Shown here: positions 1 through 7,599 of the stretch, one piece after another
How positions within the stretch are numbered: the first letter of the stretch is position 1
Layout: every line of letters starts with the position of its first letter
Assembly (NCBI GenBank): GCA_017560175.1
Contig: JAFYOK010000005.1
Location: forward strand, 1-20,903
Direction: 5' to 3'
Source of the DNA: Clostridia bacterium
GTDB lineage: Bacteria > Bacillota > Clostridia > Oscillospirales > Butyricicoccaceae
Length of the DNA stretch: 20,903 nt
Program-made: the position numbers and the translations under genes
Notes under the pieces: generated by a model
What the model saw: the letters and a program-made list of their open reading frames with translations, nothing else
Told to the model about the DNA's origin: nothing
Databases searched by the model: none

Positions 1-538
1 AGACCGAAATACCGCCGTGCTGCTTGGCAACGTTATTGATGAGCTCCATGATCAGAACCGTCTTGCCGACGCCTGCGCCGCCGAACAGACCGATCTTACC
101 GCCCTTTGCATAGGGGCAGATCAGGTCGACGACCTTGATGCCGGTCTCGAGGATCTCTGTGGTGGATTCCTGCTCCTCATAAGAGGGAGCGGGACGGTGG
201 ATGGGCCAGTATTCTTCGGCCTGGGGTGCAGGCTGATTGTCAACGGGTTCACCCAGAAGATTAAAGATACGGCCCAGTGTGCCGGGACCGACGGGAACGC
301 TGATGGAAGCGCCGGTATCGACCGCCTTAGCGCCGCGGACCAGACCGTCGGTGCTGCTCATGGCGATGCAGCGGACCAGATTGTCGCCGACGTGCTGTGC
401 GACCTCAACGGTCAGTTTATGTTCGCCCAATTCAATTTCAATGGCGTTCAGCAGTGCAGGCAGCTCACCATCCTCAAAGCGAATATCGAGGACAGGGCCA
501 ATGACCTGTACAACTGTACCAACATGCTTTTCCTGCAT
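1..538 (-). CDS. atpD: F1 ATP synthase beta subunit (3' end outside window)
   Basis: This is the catalytic beta subunit of the F1 head, which binds and turns over ATP at the alpha/beta interfaces on the cytoplasmic side of the membrane. Only the first 179 residues are present; the gene runs off the left edge. The start MQEKHVGTVVQVIGPVLDIRF and the Walker A loop GGAGVGKT near residues 155-165 are typical of AtpD, as is the following VLIMELINN. The ATG at 538 follows a strong TAAGGAGG ribosome site that overlaps the atpG stop codon, so the two genes are tightly spaced. It is the last atp gene visible; atpC would be expected just outside. Confidence 0.97.
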   Translation of the reverse strand, partial: MQEKHVGTVVQVIGPVLDIRFEDGELPALLNAIEIELGEHKLTVEVAQHVGDNLVRCIAMSSTDGLVRGAKAVDTGASISVPVGPGTLGRIFNLLGEPVDNQPAPQAEEYWPIHRPAPSYEEQESTTEILETGIKVVDLICPYAKGGKIGLFGGAGVGKTVLIMELINNVAKQHGGISV

Positions 539-550
539 GGGCTTTCCTCC

Positions 551-1411
551 TTACTGTGCTTCGGCGCCGGCGACGATCTCGGTCAGTTCCTGAGTGATCG
601 CACCCTGGCGTGCACGGTTGTATTTTAGGCTGAGGTCTTCGATCATCTCGCCGGCATTCTTGCTGGCGGCATCCATGGCGTTGCGGCGGGCAGCCAGCTC
701 GCTGGCCAGGCTCTCGCATACGCCGCCGTAGACCATACCTGTGACAAATCCGGGAATCAGATTGTCGAACAGAACGGCGGGAGACGGTTCATAGATGGTC
801 AGAGGCTGACGCTCGGACTTCTGCTCCAGCTGGCTGGGCTCAACGGGGAGCACGGTCAGACGAACAGGGGCCTGGGACAGCATCGAAACAAAGCTGGTAT
901 AGATCAGCTCGACTCTGTCGAAGCTGCCTGCCAGATACTCGCGGCAGATCAGCTCGGCAATGGCGGCGGCATGGTCGCCGGTGATGTCCTCGACCTGCAT
1001 GAACTCTTCGGTGAGGATCTCGGCTTCCTTCTTCTTAAAATGCTCGACGGCCTTTTTGCCGACGGGCAGGAAGCAGCCTGCCGAAAAATCGGGGCAGGCA
1101 GCTGCCGTCATCTTGAAAATATTACTGTTGTAACCGCCGGCCAGACCTCTGTCGCCGGCGATGACGATATAACAAGTCTTTTTAACTTCACGCTTCTGCA
1201 TGAAGGGGGATTCGGCATCGCTTCCGGCTGCGGCAGCGATGTCGCAAAGGGACTTATAAAGCAAGTCGAAGTAAGGGCGGCTGTTCTCGGCCCTTTCCTT
1301 GGCTCTGCGCAGCTTCGAAGAGGCAACCAGCTCCATAGCTTTGGTGATCTGCATGGTGCTTTGTACACTTTTGATGCGCAGCTTGATATCCTTCATGGAT
1401 GCTCCTGCCAT
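551..1411 (-). CDS. atpG: F1 ATP synthase gamma subunit
   Basis: This is the central rotor shaft of F1, coupling c-ring rotation to the catalytic beta subunits. The product is 286 residues, normal for the family. The N-terminus MAGASMKDIKLRIKSVQSTMQ and the C-terminal helix with MDAASKNAGEMIEDL, YNRARQGAITQELTEIVAGA are hallmark gamma sequences forming the coiled coil. The start at 1411 has AGGTGAG about 8 bases upstream; an alternative ATG five codons in (1396) is also preceded by AGGAG, so the exact start is open. It lies 20 bases after atpA and 12 bases before atpD in the same operon. Confidence 0.97.
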   Translation of the reverse strand: MAGASMKDIKLRIKSVQSTMQITKAMELVASSKLRRAKERAENSRPYFDLLYKSLCDIAAAAGSDAESPFMQKREVKKTCYIVIAGDRGLAGGYNSNIFKMTAAACPDFSAGCFLPVGKKAVEHFKKKEAEILTEEFMQVEDITGDHAAAIAELICREYLAGSFDRVELIYTSFVSMLSQAPVRLTVLPVEPSQLEQKSERQPLTIYEPSPAVLFDNLIPGFVTGMVYGGVCESLASELAARRNAMDAASKNAGEMIEDLSLKYNRARQGAITQELTEIVAGAEAQ

Positions 1412-1431
1412 ATCTTCTTCTCACCTGCCCT

Positions 1432-2949
1432 TTATTTATTGCCTGCAAGGAAGATTGCAGTAAAGTCGGTCAGAGCCTTCTCCAGCTTGGCAGCTGTTTC
1501 GGCGCTCAGATCCTTGGTTTCGCGGATGGCATCGAGAACTTCGGCGCCGCTGGCACGCATGTAATCATACAGCTCAGCTTCGTAGCGCTTGACCTGGTCG
1601 ACGGGAACATCGGTCAGGAAGTTCTTGGTGGCGGCGTAGATGATGCAGACCTGCAGCTCAACATCAACAGGAGAATTGCGGTCCTGCTTGAGGATCTCTA
1701 CGATACGTTCGCCCTGGGCCAGACGTGCCTTTGTATCGGCATCCAGGTCGGAACCGAACTGAGCGAAGGACTGCAGCTCTCTGTACTGAGAGTAGATCAG
1801 CTTCAGCGAGCCGGCGACCTTCTTCATGGCCTTGATCTGGGCCGAACCGCCGACGCGGGAGACCGAGATACCGGGGTTGACGGCAGGCATGACGCCCGAA
1901 TGGAAAAGTTCGCTTTCCAGATAGATCTGGCCGTCGGTGATGGAAATAACGTTGGTGGGAATGTAGGCCGAAACGTCGCCTGCCTGTGTTTCGATGATGG
2001 GCAGAGCGGTGATCGAACCGCCGCCGTATTCGGGTGCCAGACGGGCTGCGCGCTCCAACAGACGGCTGTGCAGATAGAAGACGTCGCCGGGATAAGCCTC
2101 ACGTCCGGGAGGACGGCGGATCAGCAGGGACAGGGCGCGGTAAGCGACCGCATGCTTGGACAGGTCATCATAAATGATGAGGACGTCCTTGCCCTGTGCC
2201 ATGAAGTATTCTGCCATAGCGCAGCCCGAGTAGGGAGCGATATACTGCAGAGGTGCCATCTCAGAAGCCGAAGCCGAAACAACGGTGGTGTATTCCATAG
2301 CGCCTGCCTTGTCGAGGGTCTCGACCAGCTGTGCAACTGTGGAGTTCTTCTGACCGATGGCAACGTAAATGCAAAGGCAATCCTTGCCCTTCTGGTTGAT
2401 GATGGTATCGGTGGCGATGACGGTCTTACCGGTCTGACGGTCACCGATAATCAGCTCGCGCTGGCCGCGGCCGATGGGAATCATGGAGTCGATGGCCTTG
2501 ATACCGGTCTGGAGGGGAACGCTTACGCTCTTACGCTCGATGATACCGGGAGCCTGGGACTCGATGGGACGTGTTTCCTTGGTTTCGATGGGACCCTTGC
2601 CGTCGATGGGCTGGCCCAGTGCGTTGACGACGCGGCCGATCATGCCTTCGCCGACCGGAACGCTGATAACGCGGCCGGTGCGCTTGACGATATCGCCTTC
2701 CTTAATGCCGGCGTCGGTACCCAGCATAACGATGGAGACGACCTTTTCTTCCAGGTTCAGCGCCATGCCGAACTCGCCGTTGGAGAACTCAACCAGCTCG
2801 TTGGCCATGCAGTTGTCGAGGCCGTGCGCCTTGGCAATACCGTCGCCGACCAGGATAATGGTACCGGTCTCGCTCTGTTCGATGGCGTTTTTATAATTCT
2901 TGATCTGTGCTTTGATAATACTGCTGATTTCATCAGGACGCAGTTGCAT
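1432..2949 (-). CDS. atpA: F1 ATP synthase alpha subunit
   Basis: This is the non-catalytic nucleotide-binding subunit alternating with beta in the F1 hexamer. The protein is 505 residues with the beta-barrel N-terminal domain, the Walker A motif GDRQTGKT at residues 169-176, the PGREAYPGDVFYLHSRLLERAA segment and the signature motif PAVNPGISVSRVGGSAQ. The frame stays open upstream to 3000, but ATG 2949 (MQLRPDEISSIIKAQI) matches the family start and has AGGTGAG just upstream, so it is preferred. A gap of 107 bases separates it from atpH, unusually long for this operon, and that gap contains a terminator-like hairpin (separate entry). Confidence 0.97.
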   Translation of the reverse strand: MQLRPDEISSIIKAQIKNYKNAIEQSETGTIILVGDGIAKAHGLDNCMANELVEFSNGEFGMALNLEEKVVSIVMLGTDAGIKEGDIVKRTGRVISVPVGEGMIGRVVNALGQPIDGKGPIETKETRPIESQAPGIIERKSVSVPLQTGIKAIDSMIPIGRGQRELIIGDRQTGKTVIATDTIINQKGKDCLCIYVAIGQKNSTVAQLVETLDKAGAMEYTTVVSASASEMAPLQYIAPYSGCAMAEYFMAQGKDVLIIYDDLSKHAVAYRALSLLIRRPPGREAYPGDVFYLHSRLLERAARLAPEYGGGSITALPIIETQAGDVSAYIPTNVISITDGQIYLESELFHSGVMPAVNPGISVSRVGGSAQIKAMKKVAGSLKLIYSQYRELQSFAQFGSDLDADTKARLAQGERIVEILKQDRNSPVDVELQVCIIYAATKNFLTDVPVDQVKRYEAELYDYMRASGAEVLDAIRETKDLSAETAAKLEKALTDFTAIFLAGNK

Positions 2950-3007
2950 TATCTCACCTGCTTTCTCTCTATGCCGTCCGAAATGCGTACGGTGCGGCAC
3001 AGGGGTA

Positions 3008-3041
3008 TTTAAAAAAGGGATTTGGTTTGTAGAAAACCAAA
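3008..3041 (-). terminator. weak intra-operon terminator-like hairpin between atpH and atpA
   Basis: On the minus strand TTTGGTTT and AAACCAAA form an 8-bp stem around a 5-base loop (3021-3041), followed by TCCC and then a run of six T. The stem is AT-rich and the T run is offset by four bases, so it may only attenuate or be a processing site. It sits in the longest intergenic gap of the atp operon, just after the atpH stop. No independent promoter for atpA is obvious in the gap. Confidence 0.35.
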
Positions 3042-3056
3042 GTCAGTTTCTGAAAC

Positions 3057-3596
3057 TTAGGCTTTTGCGCCAAAGAGCGCGCTGCGGATGCCGTCGAGAC
3101 GGGAACGGACGCTGCCGTCCAGGCGTTCGCCGTCCATTTCCAGACGGACGCCGCCGATCATCGAGCGGTCGATCTTACACTGCAGCTCCACCGTCTTGCC
3201 CAGGGTCTTCTCCAGCTTTTCACAAAGTCTGGTGCGAAGGGCGTCATCCATTTCGATGACGGTATAGGCAGTAACGGTAACGATATCATGGGCTTTGTTA
3301 TAGAGCTTCTGGTATTCTTCACGGCAGGAGAAGATCTCTTCAAAAGTGCCGTTTTCCACCAGGATGGAGAGGAAGTTCAGAATATATTCGTGGAACTTTC
3401 CATCCAGACCCTCGTGGAGGATCTCCAGACGCTTGGACTTCTTCAGGGTCGGGGTCATCATCAGTCGCACATAGTCGGGATCATCCCGAAGTGCGCCGCA
3501 GAGCAGCGACAGCTGTGCCCCGATGGGCTCATCCAGACCCTCTTCACGGGCCAGCTGGAAGAGCGCGCCGCCGTAGGCCTTGCCGATCTCTGTCAT
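3057..3596 (-). CDS. atpH: F1 ATP synthase delta subunit
   Basis: This is the delta (OSCP) subunit that ties the top of the F1 head to the peripheral b-subunit stalk. It has 179 residues, standard for the family. It begins MTEIGKAYGGALFQLARE, the usual helical N-domain, and ends with the LEKTLGKTVELQCKIDRSMIGGVRLE segment that matches the conserved delta C-terminal motif (D-x-S-x-x-G-G). Its ATG overlaps the atpF TGA stop in an ATGA, so translation is probably coupled. Confidence 0.95.
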   Translation of the reverse strand: MTEIGKAYGGALFQLAREEGLDEPIGAQLSLLCGALRDDPDYVRLMMTPTLKKSKRLEILHEGLDGKFHEYILNFLSILVENGTFEEIFSCREEYQKLYNKAHDIVTVTAYTVIEMDDALRTRLCEKLEKTLGKTVELQCKIDRSMIGGVRLEMDGERLDGSVRSRLDGIRSALFGAKA

Positions 3597-4093
3597 GCGT
3601 TGTCACCTACCGCTGCAATAAAGTCCTCGATCAAAGCCTTGTGGTCCTCAGGACGGATCTCCTTTTCAACGACCTTCTCGGCGATCTCCAGAGCCATCTG
3701 GGAAATGTCGTTCTTGATCTCGTTCATTGCCTTTACGCGTTCACGGGCAATGTCATCATCGGCCTTCTTGAGCAGGGCCTGTGCCTGCTTCTGGGCTTCA
3801 TGGACGATCTCTTCACCCTGCTTGCCTGCACGCTCGGTGGCGGTGCGGACGATGCGGGAAGCCTCTTCGTTGGCGGCCAGCAGCTTTTCCGAATATTCGG
3901 CCTTATCCTGCTCGGCACATGCCTTGGCTTCTTCGGCGGCTGTATACAGCTCGCCTACCTCGCTCTGGCGCTGGGCGATGATATTCTGTACGGGCTCAAA
4001 AAGAAATTTCTTGAACAGGAGCATCTGGAGCAGCAGATTGATGATCTGCGCGATAAATGTCCAGCCATTGAATGATACAAGTGCTTGATACAT
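3593..4093 (-). CDS. atpF: Fo ATP synthase subunit b
   Basis: This is the peripheral stalk subunit that holds F1 stationary against the rotating c-ring. The 166-residue product has one N-terminal membrane helix (FNGWTFIAQIINLLLQMLLFKKFLF, about residues 8-32) followed by a long charged, alanine- and glutamate-rich coiled coil, as expected. The frame can be opened two codons earlier at a TTG (4099), but the AAGGAG site is about 9 bases from ATG 4093 and only about 3 from the TTG, so the ATG is chosen. The stop overlaps atpH by four bases. Confidence 0.95.
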   Translation of the reverse strand: MYQALVSFNGWTFIAQIINLLLQMLLFKKFLFEPVQNIIAQRQSEVGELYTAAEEAKACAEQDKAEYSEKLLAANEEASRIVRTATERAGKQGEEIVHEAQKQAQALLKKADDDIARERVKAMNEIKNDISQMALEIAEKVVEKEIRPEDHKALIEDFIAAVGDNA

Positions 4094-4148
4094 TGTCAAT
4101 TACTCCTTCTGTGTATGTCTTTTAGGGATCTGAAAAGTTTCTTTCAGA

Positions 4149-4412
4149 TTAGAGCATACCCAGGAACATGCCGGGTGCGACGAAGATGAGCAGCAGGCCT
4201 GTAACGAAACCGTAAATACCGGTTGTCTCGGCGCAGGCGATACCGAGCAGCATGCTCGATGTGATCTCACCCTTCATCTCGGGCTGACGTGCGATGGCTT
4301 CCAGGGCCTTACCGGCGGCATAACCTTCACCGATACCGGGGCCAATACCTGCGATCAGGGCCAGACCGGCGCCGATTGCGCAACCCATCAGAACGATAGC
4401 TCTTTCCATCAT
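4149..4412 (-). CDS. atpE: Fo ATP synthase subunit c, two-carboxylate Na+-type ion site
   Basis: This is the proteolipid that assembles into the rotor ring and carries the coupling ion. The 87 residues form two membrane helices joined by the polar loop ARQPE (residues 41-45). Helix 2 has the coupling carboxylate Glu62 in AETTGIY, with Thr63, Thr64 and Tyr67 at the places used for Na+ liganding in the Ilyobacter c-ring. Helix 1 has Glu29 in GPGIGEGYAAGKA where the classical Na+ motif has Gln; the 33-residue spacing to Glu62 equals the E32/E65 pair of the Fusobacterium nucleatum two-carboxylate rotor. This favours Na+ coupling. A strong AGGAGG lies 9 bases before ATG 4412; a second ATG follows immediately. 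Confidence 0.96.
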   Translation of the reverse strand: MMERAIVLMGCAIGAGLALIAGIGPGIGEGYAAGKALEAIARQPEMKGEITSSMLLGIACAETTGIYGFVTGLLLIFVAPGMFLGML

Positions 4413-4473
4413 GATTGATTTCCTCCTAAATGTTTATCTGTTTTGTTTTAACTTACTTGAAAATGAATTTCCC

Positions 4474-5217
4474 TTACTCTGTTGCGGTCGAAATGTACAT
4501 CATACTCAGCATACAGAAGATGAATGCCTGCATAAAGCTGCCGAACCAGTCAAAGTAGAGGGATAGGACACCGGGTACACCGACCGTCAGGAAGGGTACA
4601 CCGGCCATCAGCTCACCCAGGAATCCGGGCAGCCATCCGAACAGTGCCTGATTGGCAACTGTCAGCGCGCCGTAGACCAGAGTGGTGATAACGCCGCCCG
4701 ATACGATGTTACCGAAGTGACGGAAAGCCATCGAAACGGGAGTAAAGACTTCACCCAGAACATTGAAAGGCGCCATCAGGAAGATGGGATCACAGAAGCC
4801 CTTCAGATAACCGCCGAGGCCGTTGGTTCTGAGTTTGAAGTAGGTGATCTGGACGAATACAACAACAGCCCAGGCCATTGTTGTCGAGATATCGCCGGTA
4901 GGTGCCCAAAGGCCCAGCAGCGACGACAGGCTCGAGAAGATCGAAAGTCCGAAGATAGCGGAAATGAAGGGCACATAGTGCATCCATTTCTCGCCCATGT
5001 TTTCGTGGACCAAACTTTCGGCCATCATAACGATCTTTTCTGCAACTGCCTGCTTCTTGCTGATGTTCCGCACTTTAAGATCGCGGGTCAGCCAGATACA
5101 CAAGCCGGTCAGAATGATCATAACAGCCCAGGTATTGACCAGCGTTTCGGAGATCCTGATTCCGCCCAGTACCGGGATGGTGAACAATATTTTCGCACCG
5201 GTTACCGATACATCCAC
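4474..5217 (-). CDS. atpB: Fo ATP synthase subunit a
   Basis: This is the stator membrane subunit providing the ion half-channels next to the c-ring. It has 247 residues and several hydrophobic helices. The essential stator arginine is visible in TPVSMAFRHFGNIVSGG, and the last helices (WFGSFMQAFIFCMLSMMYI) match the family. The start is GTG at 5217, sharing one base with the atpI TAG stop; AGGAGG lies about 9 bases upstream and no in-frame ATG is nearby, so coupling to atpI is likely. The SMAFRHFGNI form resembles a-subunits of anaerobic, Na+-coupled enzymes, consistent with the c subunit. Confidence 0.96.
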   Translation of the reverse strand: MDVSVTGAKILFTIPVLGGIRISETLVNTWAVMIILTGLCIWLTRDLKVRNISKKQAVAEKIVMMAESLVHENMGEKWMHYVPFISAIFGLSIFSSLSSLLGLWAPTGDISTTMAWAVVVFVQITYFKLRTNGLGGYLKGFCDPIFLMAPFNVLGEVFTPVSMAFRHFGNIVSGGVITTLVYGALTVANQALFGWLPGFLGELMAGVPFLTVGVPGVLSLYFDWFGSFMQAFIFCMLSMMYISTATE

Positions 5218-5615
5218 TAACCATTTCCTCCTTTCTTACGAAGATCGGGTCTGAACAAAGGCATGACCAGAATGGTCAGTCTGGGGAAAAAGAGGCTGAC
5301 AGCGGCCATCATCCAGTTGACACCGGGGATGATGACGGCCAGAACGGTGGTAAAGATAATCAGCATCATACGGAACTGGTAAGATGCCTGCATCCGCCGT
5401 TTGGCGCTCATCTGATCGGTTTCATTTGCCACCTTCTGAACGGCAATGCCCATCAGCACAAAATTTAAAATTGCAACGGTGCCTCCCCAGAGGCCGCCGA
5501 TGAAAACTGAAGAATCATACGTATATACGATCGCCCAGACGATCTGTACGAGCGCACTGAGCAGTATCGTACCGGCTGCAATATAGCCGGCTTCTTTCTT
5601 TACGACATCGCTCAT
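5217..5615 (-). CDS. atpI: AtpI-like ATP synthase accessory membrane protein
   Basis: The product is a small 132-residue membrane protein in the position of atpI, whose family helps c-ring assembly or Mg2+/ion handling. Four hydrophobic segments are visible, near residues 10-30 (AAGTILLSALVQIVWAIVY), 38-58 (FIGGLWGGTVAILNFVLMG), 82-100 (MMLIIFTTVLAVIIPGV) and 100-120, with a basic tail (RPDLRKKGG). The identification rests on size, topology and gene order more than on catalytic motifs. ATG 5615 shares one base with the upstream TGA stop. A TTG one codon earlier is possible but unlikely. Confidence 0.8.
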   Translation of the reverse strand: MSDVVKKEAGYIAAGTILLSALVQIVWAIVYTYDSSVFIGGLWGGTVAILNFVLMGIAVQKVANETDQMSAKRRMQASYQFRMMLIIFTTVLAVIIPGVNWMMAAVSLFFPRLTILVMPLFRPDLRKKGGNG

Positions 5616-5881
5616 CAATCACCCTTCCTTTCTTCCTCGTCGGTATACAGGTTCTTGCTGCTTCGGATGACCATCGACCGTGCAAAGGTCATAAAACAGG
5701 ACATTCCCGAAACCATGCCGAACAATACACCGACCAGCACTACCCAACTGCCCAGCTCCAGGCGTTTCTGAAGCCATAGGGCACCCATGGTGCAGATGAT
5801 GGGGGGAAATGCAATGGAGAATCCAAGCTGGGTCAGATGGCCGATATTCTGTATAACCGCCCGCCGCGAAGCCTTGGACAT
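5615..5881 (-). CDS. AtpZ-like small membrane protein, first gene of the atp operon
   Basis: An 88-residue protein with two predicted membrane helices (GFSIAFPPIICTMGALWLQKRL and WVVLVGVLFGMVSGMSCFMTF) joined by a short loop. This is the size and topology of the AtpZ/AtpQ-type proteins encoded at the head of atp operons, thought to assist Fo assembly or cation uptake. The frame extends to an upstream ATG at 5941, adding a basic 20-residue stretch. ATG 5881 is chosen because AAGGTGAAGGGA directly precedes it, while the promoter at 5958-5986 would leave the 5941 start with almost no leader. If transcription starts further upstream the longer form is possible. Confidence 0.7.
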   Translation of the reverse strand: MSKASRRAVIQNIGHLTQLGFSIAFPPIICTMGALWLQKRLELGSWVVLVGVLFGMVSGMSCFMTFARSMVIRSSKNLYTDEEERKGD

Positions 5882-5957
5882 TCCCTTCACCTTTCCTTTC
5901 CTGTTAGTTACAGATTTTAACATCTTATCGTCAAAATCCATAAAGAACCTATCTCAT

Positions 5958-5986
5958 ATTCTACTCGATTTTCACACATTTGTCAC
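5958..5986 (-). promoter_or_regulatory. sigma-A-type promoter of the atp operon
   Basis: On the minus strand a GTGACA box (5981-5986) and a TAGAAT box (5958-5963) are separated by exactly 17 bases, each matching five of six consensus positions. Transcription would begin near 5951 and give a leader of about 70 bases to the strong ribosome site before 5881. Confidence 0.65.
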
Positions 5987-6123
5987 TATCTATTTTATAA
6001 ATTCTTCCGTTTCTTTTTCTGTATTCTTCGATAATTTCTCTTATCAAGAAAACTTGTATATGCGATATCTTCTCACACGAGATTTTTGCACAGTTTTCTG
6101 CGCGCTTTATTTTAAAGCATATC

Positions 6124-6152
6124 TTTATACTGTTTTTACACCTTTTGTGCAA
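6124..6152 (-). promoter_or_regulatory. possible second upstream promoter of the atp operon
   Basis: TTGCAC (6147-6152), a 17-base spacer and TATAAA (6124-6129) are found on the minus strand immediately after the eno terminator. The -10 is good and the -35 weak. If used, it would give a leader of about 240 AT-rich bases before the first atp gene. Confidence 0.35.
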
Positions 6153-6156
6153 TTAA

Positions 6157-6195
6157 ACAAAAAAGAAGCCCTGCCGCATACGCAGCAGGGCTTCT
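6157..6195 (-). terminator. rho-independent terminator of the glycolysis operon (after eno)
   Basis: An 11-bp stem AGAAGCCCTGC / GCAGGGCTTCT (6164-6174 with 6185-6195) closes a 10-base loop and is followed on the minus strand by a T-rich run (6158-6163). It lies about 30 bases after the eno stop and insulates the downstream atp promoters. Confidence 0.9.
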
Positions 6196-6225
6196 GCAGG
6201 GATTTTTAAAGGATCCCGTTTGTTT

Positions 6226-7536
6226 TTACTTCAGGTTGAACCAAGCGTTCAGGCCGGGGTACTCAGCAACTTCGTCCAGTTCTTCCTCGATGCGGAGCAG
6301 CTGGTTGTACTTAGCAACGCGGTCTGTACGGCTGGGAGCACCGGTCTTGATCTGGCCGGCGTTCAGAGCGACGGACAGGTCAGCGATTGTGGTGTCTTCT
6401 GTCTCGCCGCTGCGGTGAGAGATAACAGCTGTGTAGCCGGCGCGGTTAGCCATCTTGATAGCGTTCAGAGTCTCGGTCAGTGTGCCGATCTGGTTGACCT
6501 TGATCAGGATGGAGTTAGCAACACCCAGCTCGATGCCCTTTGCCAGGCGCTCGGTGTTTGTAACGAACAGGTCGTCGCCAACCAGCTGGATCTTCTTGCC
6601 CAGAGCATCGGTCAGCATCTTCCAGCCTTCCCAGTCTTCCTCAGCCATACCGTCTTCCAGGGAGATGATGGGGTACTTCTCAGCGAAGTTCTTCCACATC
6701 TTGACCAGCTGCTGACGTGTCATCTTCTTGCCGCTCTTGGGCTGGATGTAGCACTGCTCTTCTTCGTTCCACCACTCGGAGGAAGCAGCGTCGATGGCGA
6801 TCTTGAAGTCCTCGCCGGGCTTGTAGCCGGCCTTCTCGATAGCTTCAACGATAACCTTCAGAGCGTCCTCATCCTTCTTCAGGTTGGGAGCGTAGCCACC
6901 CTCGTCGCCGACACCGGCAGCGGGTGTGCCGTTAGCCTTCAGAACACCCTTCAGTGTGTGGAAGACTTCTGCGCACATACGCAGAGCTTCTCTGAAGGAG
7001 GGAGCGCCAACGGGCATGACCATGAACTCCTGGATCTCAACGTTGTTTGTAGCGTGAGCGCCGCCGTTGAGGATGTTCATCATGGGAACGGGCAGTGTGC
7101 AAGCGTTGACACCGCCAACATAGTTGTACAGAGTTGTGCCCAGAGCTTCGCAAGCTGCTCTTGCAACAGCCATGGATGCACCCAGAATAGCGTTAGCGCC
7201 CAGGCGCTCCTTGTTGGGTGTGCCGTCCAGCTCGATCATAGCCTTATCGATGGAAATCTGATCGAGAGCGTTCATGCCGATCAGCAGGTCGCAGATCTCT
7301 GTGTTAACAGCGTCAACGGCCTTCAGAACGCCCTTGCCCAGGTAACGGCCCTTATCGCCGTCACGCAGCTCGCAAGCCTCGAAGATACCTGTGGAAGCGC
7401 CCGAAGGAACAGCTGCGCGGCCGCAGTAGGTCTGCATGCCGTCATCAACGTAAACTTCGACTTCAACTGTGGGGTTGCCGCGGCTGTCCATGATCTCACG
7501 ACCAAGAACGTCTACGATCTCAACATACTTTTTCAT
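6226..7536 (-). CDS. eno: enolase (phosphopyruvate hydratase)
   Basis: Enolase interconverts 2-phosphoglycerate and phosphoenolpyruvate, a Mg2+-dependent cytoplasmic step of glycolysis. The 436-residue length is normal. Visible landmarks are SGASTGIFEACELRDGD (substrate loop), the acid/base Glu212 in GDEGG, metal ligands Asp250, Glu294 (SLEDG) and Asp321 (GDD), the catalytic Lys346 in ILIKVNQIGTLTET, and SHRSGETED. AAGGAGAA lies upstream of ATG 7536. It is the last gene of pgk-tpiA-gpmI-eno and is followed by a strong terminator. Fluoride with phosphate inhibits enolases, which is of interest given the fluoride riboswitch elsewhere in this window. Confidence 0.98.
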   Translation of the reverse strand: MKKYVEIVDVLGREIMDSRGNPTVEVEVYVDDGMQTYCGRAAVPSGASTGIFEACELRDGDKGRYLGKGVLKAVDAVNTEICDLLIGMNALDQISIDKAMIELDGTPNKERLGANAILGASMAVARAACEALGTTLYNYVGGVNACTLPVPMMNILNGGAHATNNVEIQEFMVMPVGAPSFREALRMCAEVFHTLKGVLKANGTPAAGVGDEGGYAPNLKKDEDALKVIVEAIEKAGYKPGEDFKIAIDAASSEWWNEEEQCYIQPKSGKKMTRQQLVKMWKNFAEKYPIISLEDGMAEEDWEGWKMLTDALGKKIQLVGDDLFVTNTERLAKGIELGVANSILIKVNQIGTLTETLNAIKMANRAGYTAVISHRSGETEDTTIADLSVALNAGQIKTGAPSRTDRVAKYNQLLRIEEELDEVAEYPGLNAWFNLK

Positions 7537-7599
7537 GTTCGTATTTCTCCTTGATATTTTATAAAGATAAAGATACTAAGATCTTAAAAACAGATTGGA

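Larger units (their letters stand above)
5882..6225. other. AT-rich intergenic region between eno and the atp operon
   Basis: This 344-base gap is much more AT-rich than the flanking genes. It holds the eno terminator at its right end and one or two minus-strand promoters for the atp operon. A small GATAA/TTATC inverted repeat lies near 6030-6046. A 63-codon open frame (5961-6152, minus, TTG start) lacks a ribosome site and overlaps the promoter, so it is not called. Confidence 0.7.

Noticed and set aside
1399..3012. 537-codon open frame on the plus strand opposite atpA
   Set aside because: It is a mirror frame of atpA, whose product is unmistakable; the translation is leucine/aspartate/glycine-rich with no family resemblance.
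5961..6152. 63-codon minus-strand frame in the eno-atp gap
   Set aside because: It starts with TTG, has no ribosome site, is far more AT-rich than real genes here, and overlaps the atp promoter.
6220..7554. 444-codon open frame opposite eno, and similar long frames opposite gpmI, pgk, secA and prfB
   Set aside because: Long antisense frames arise from the codon bias of highly expressed genes; none has a convincing ribosome site or recognisable protein.
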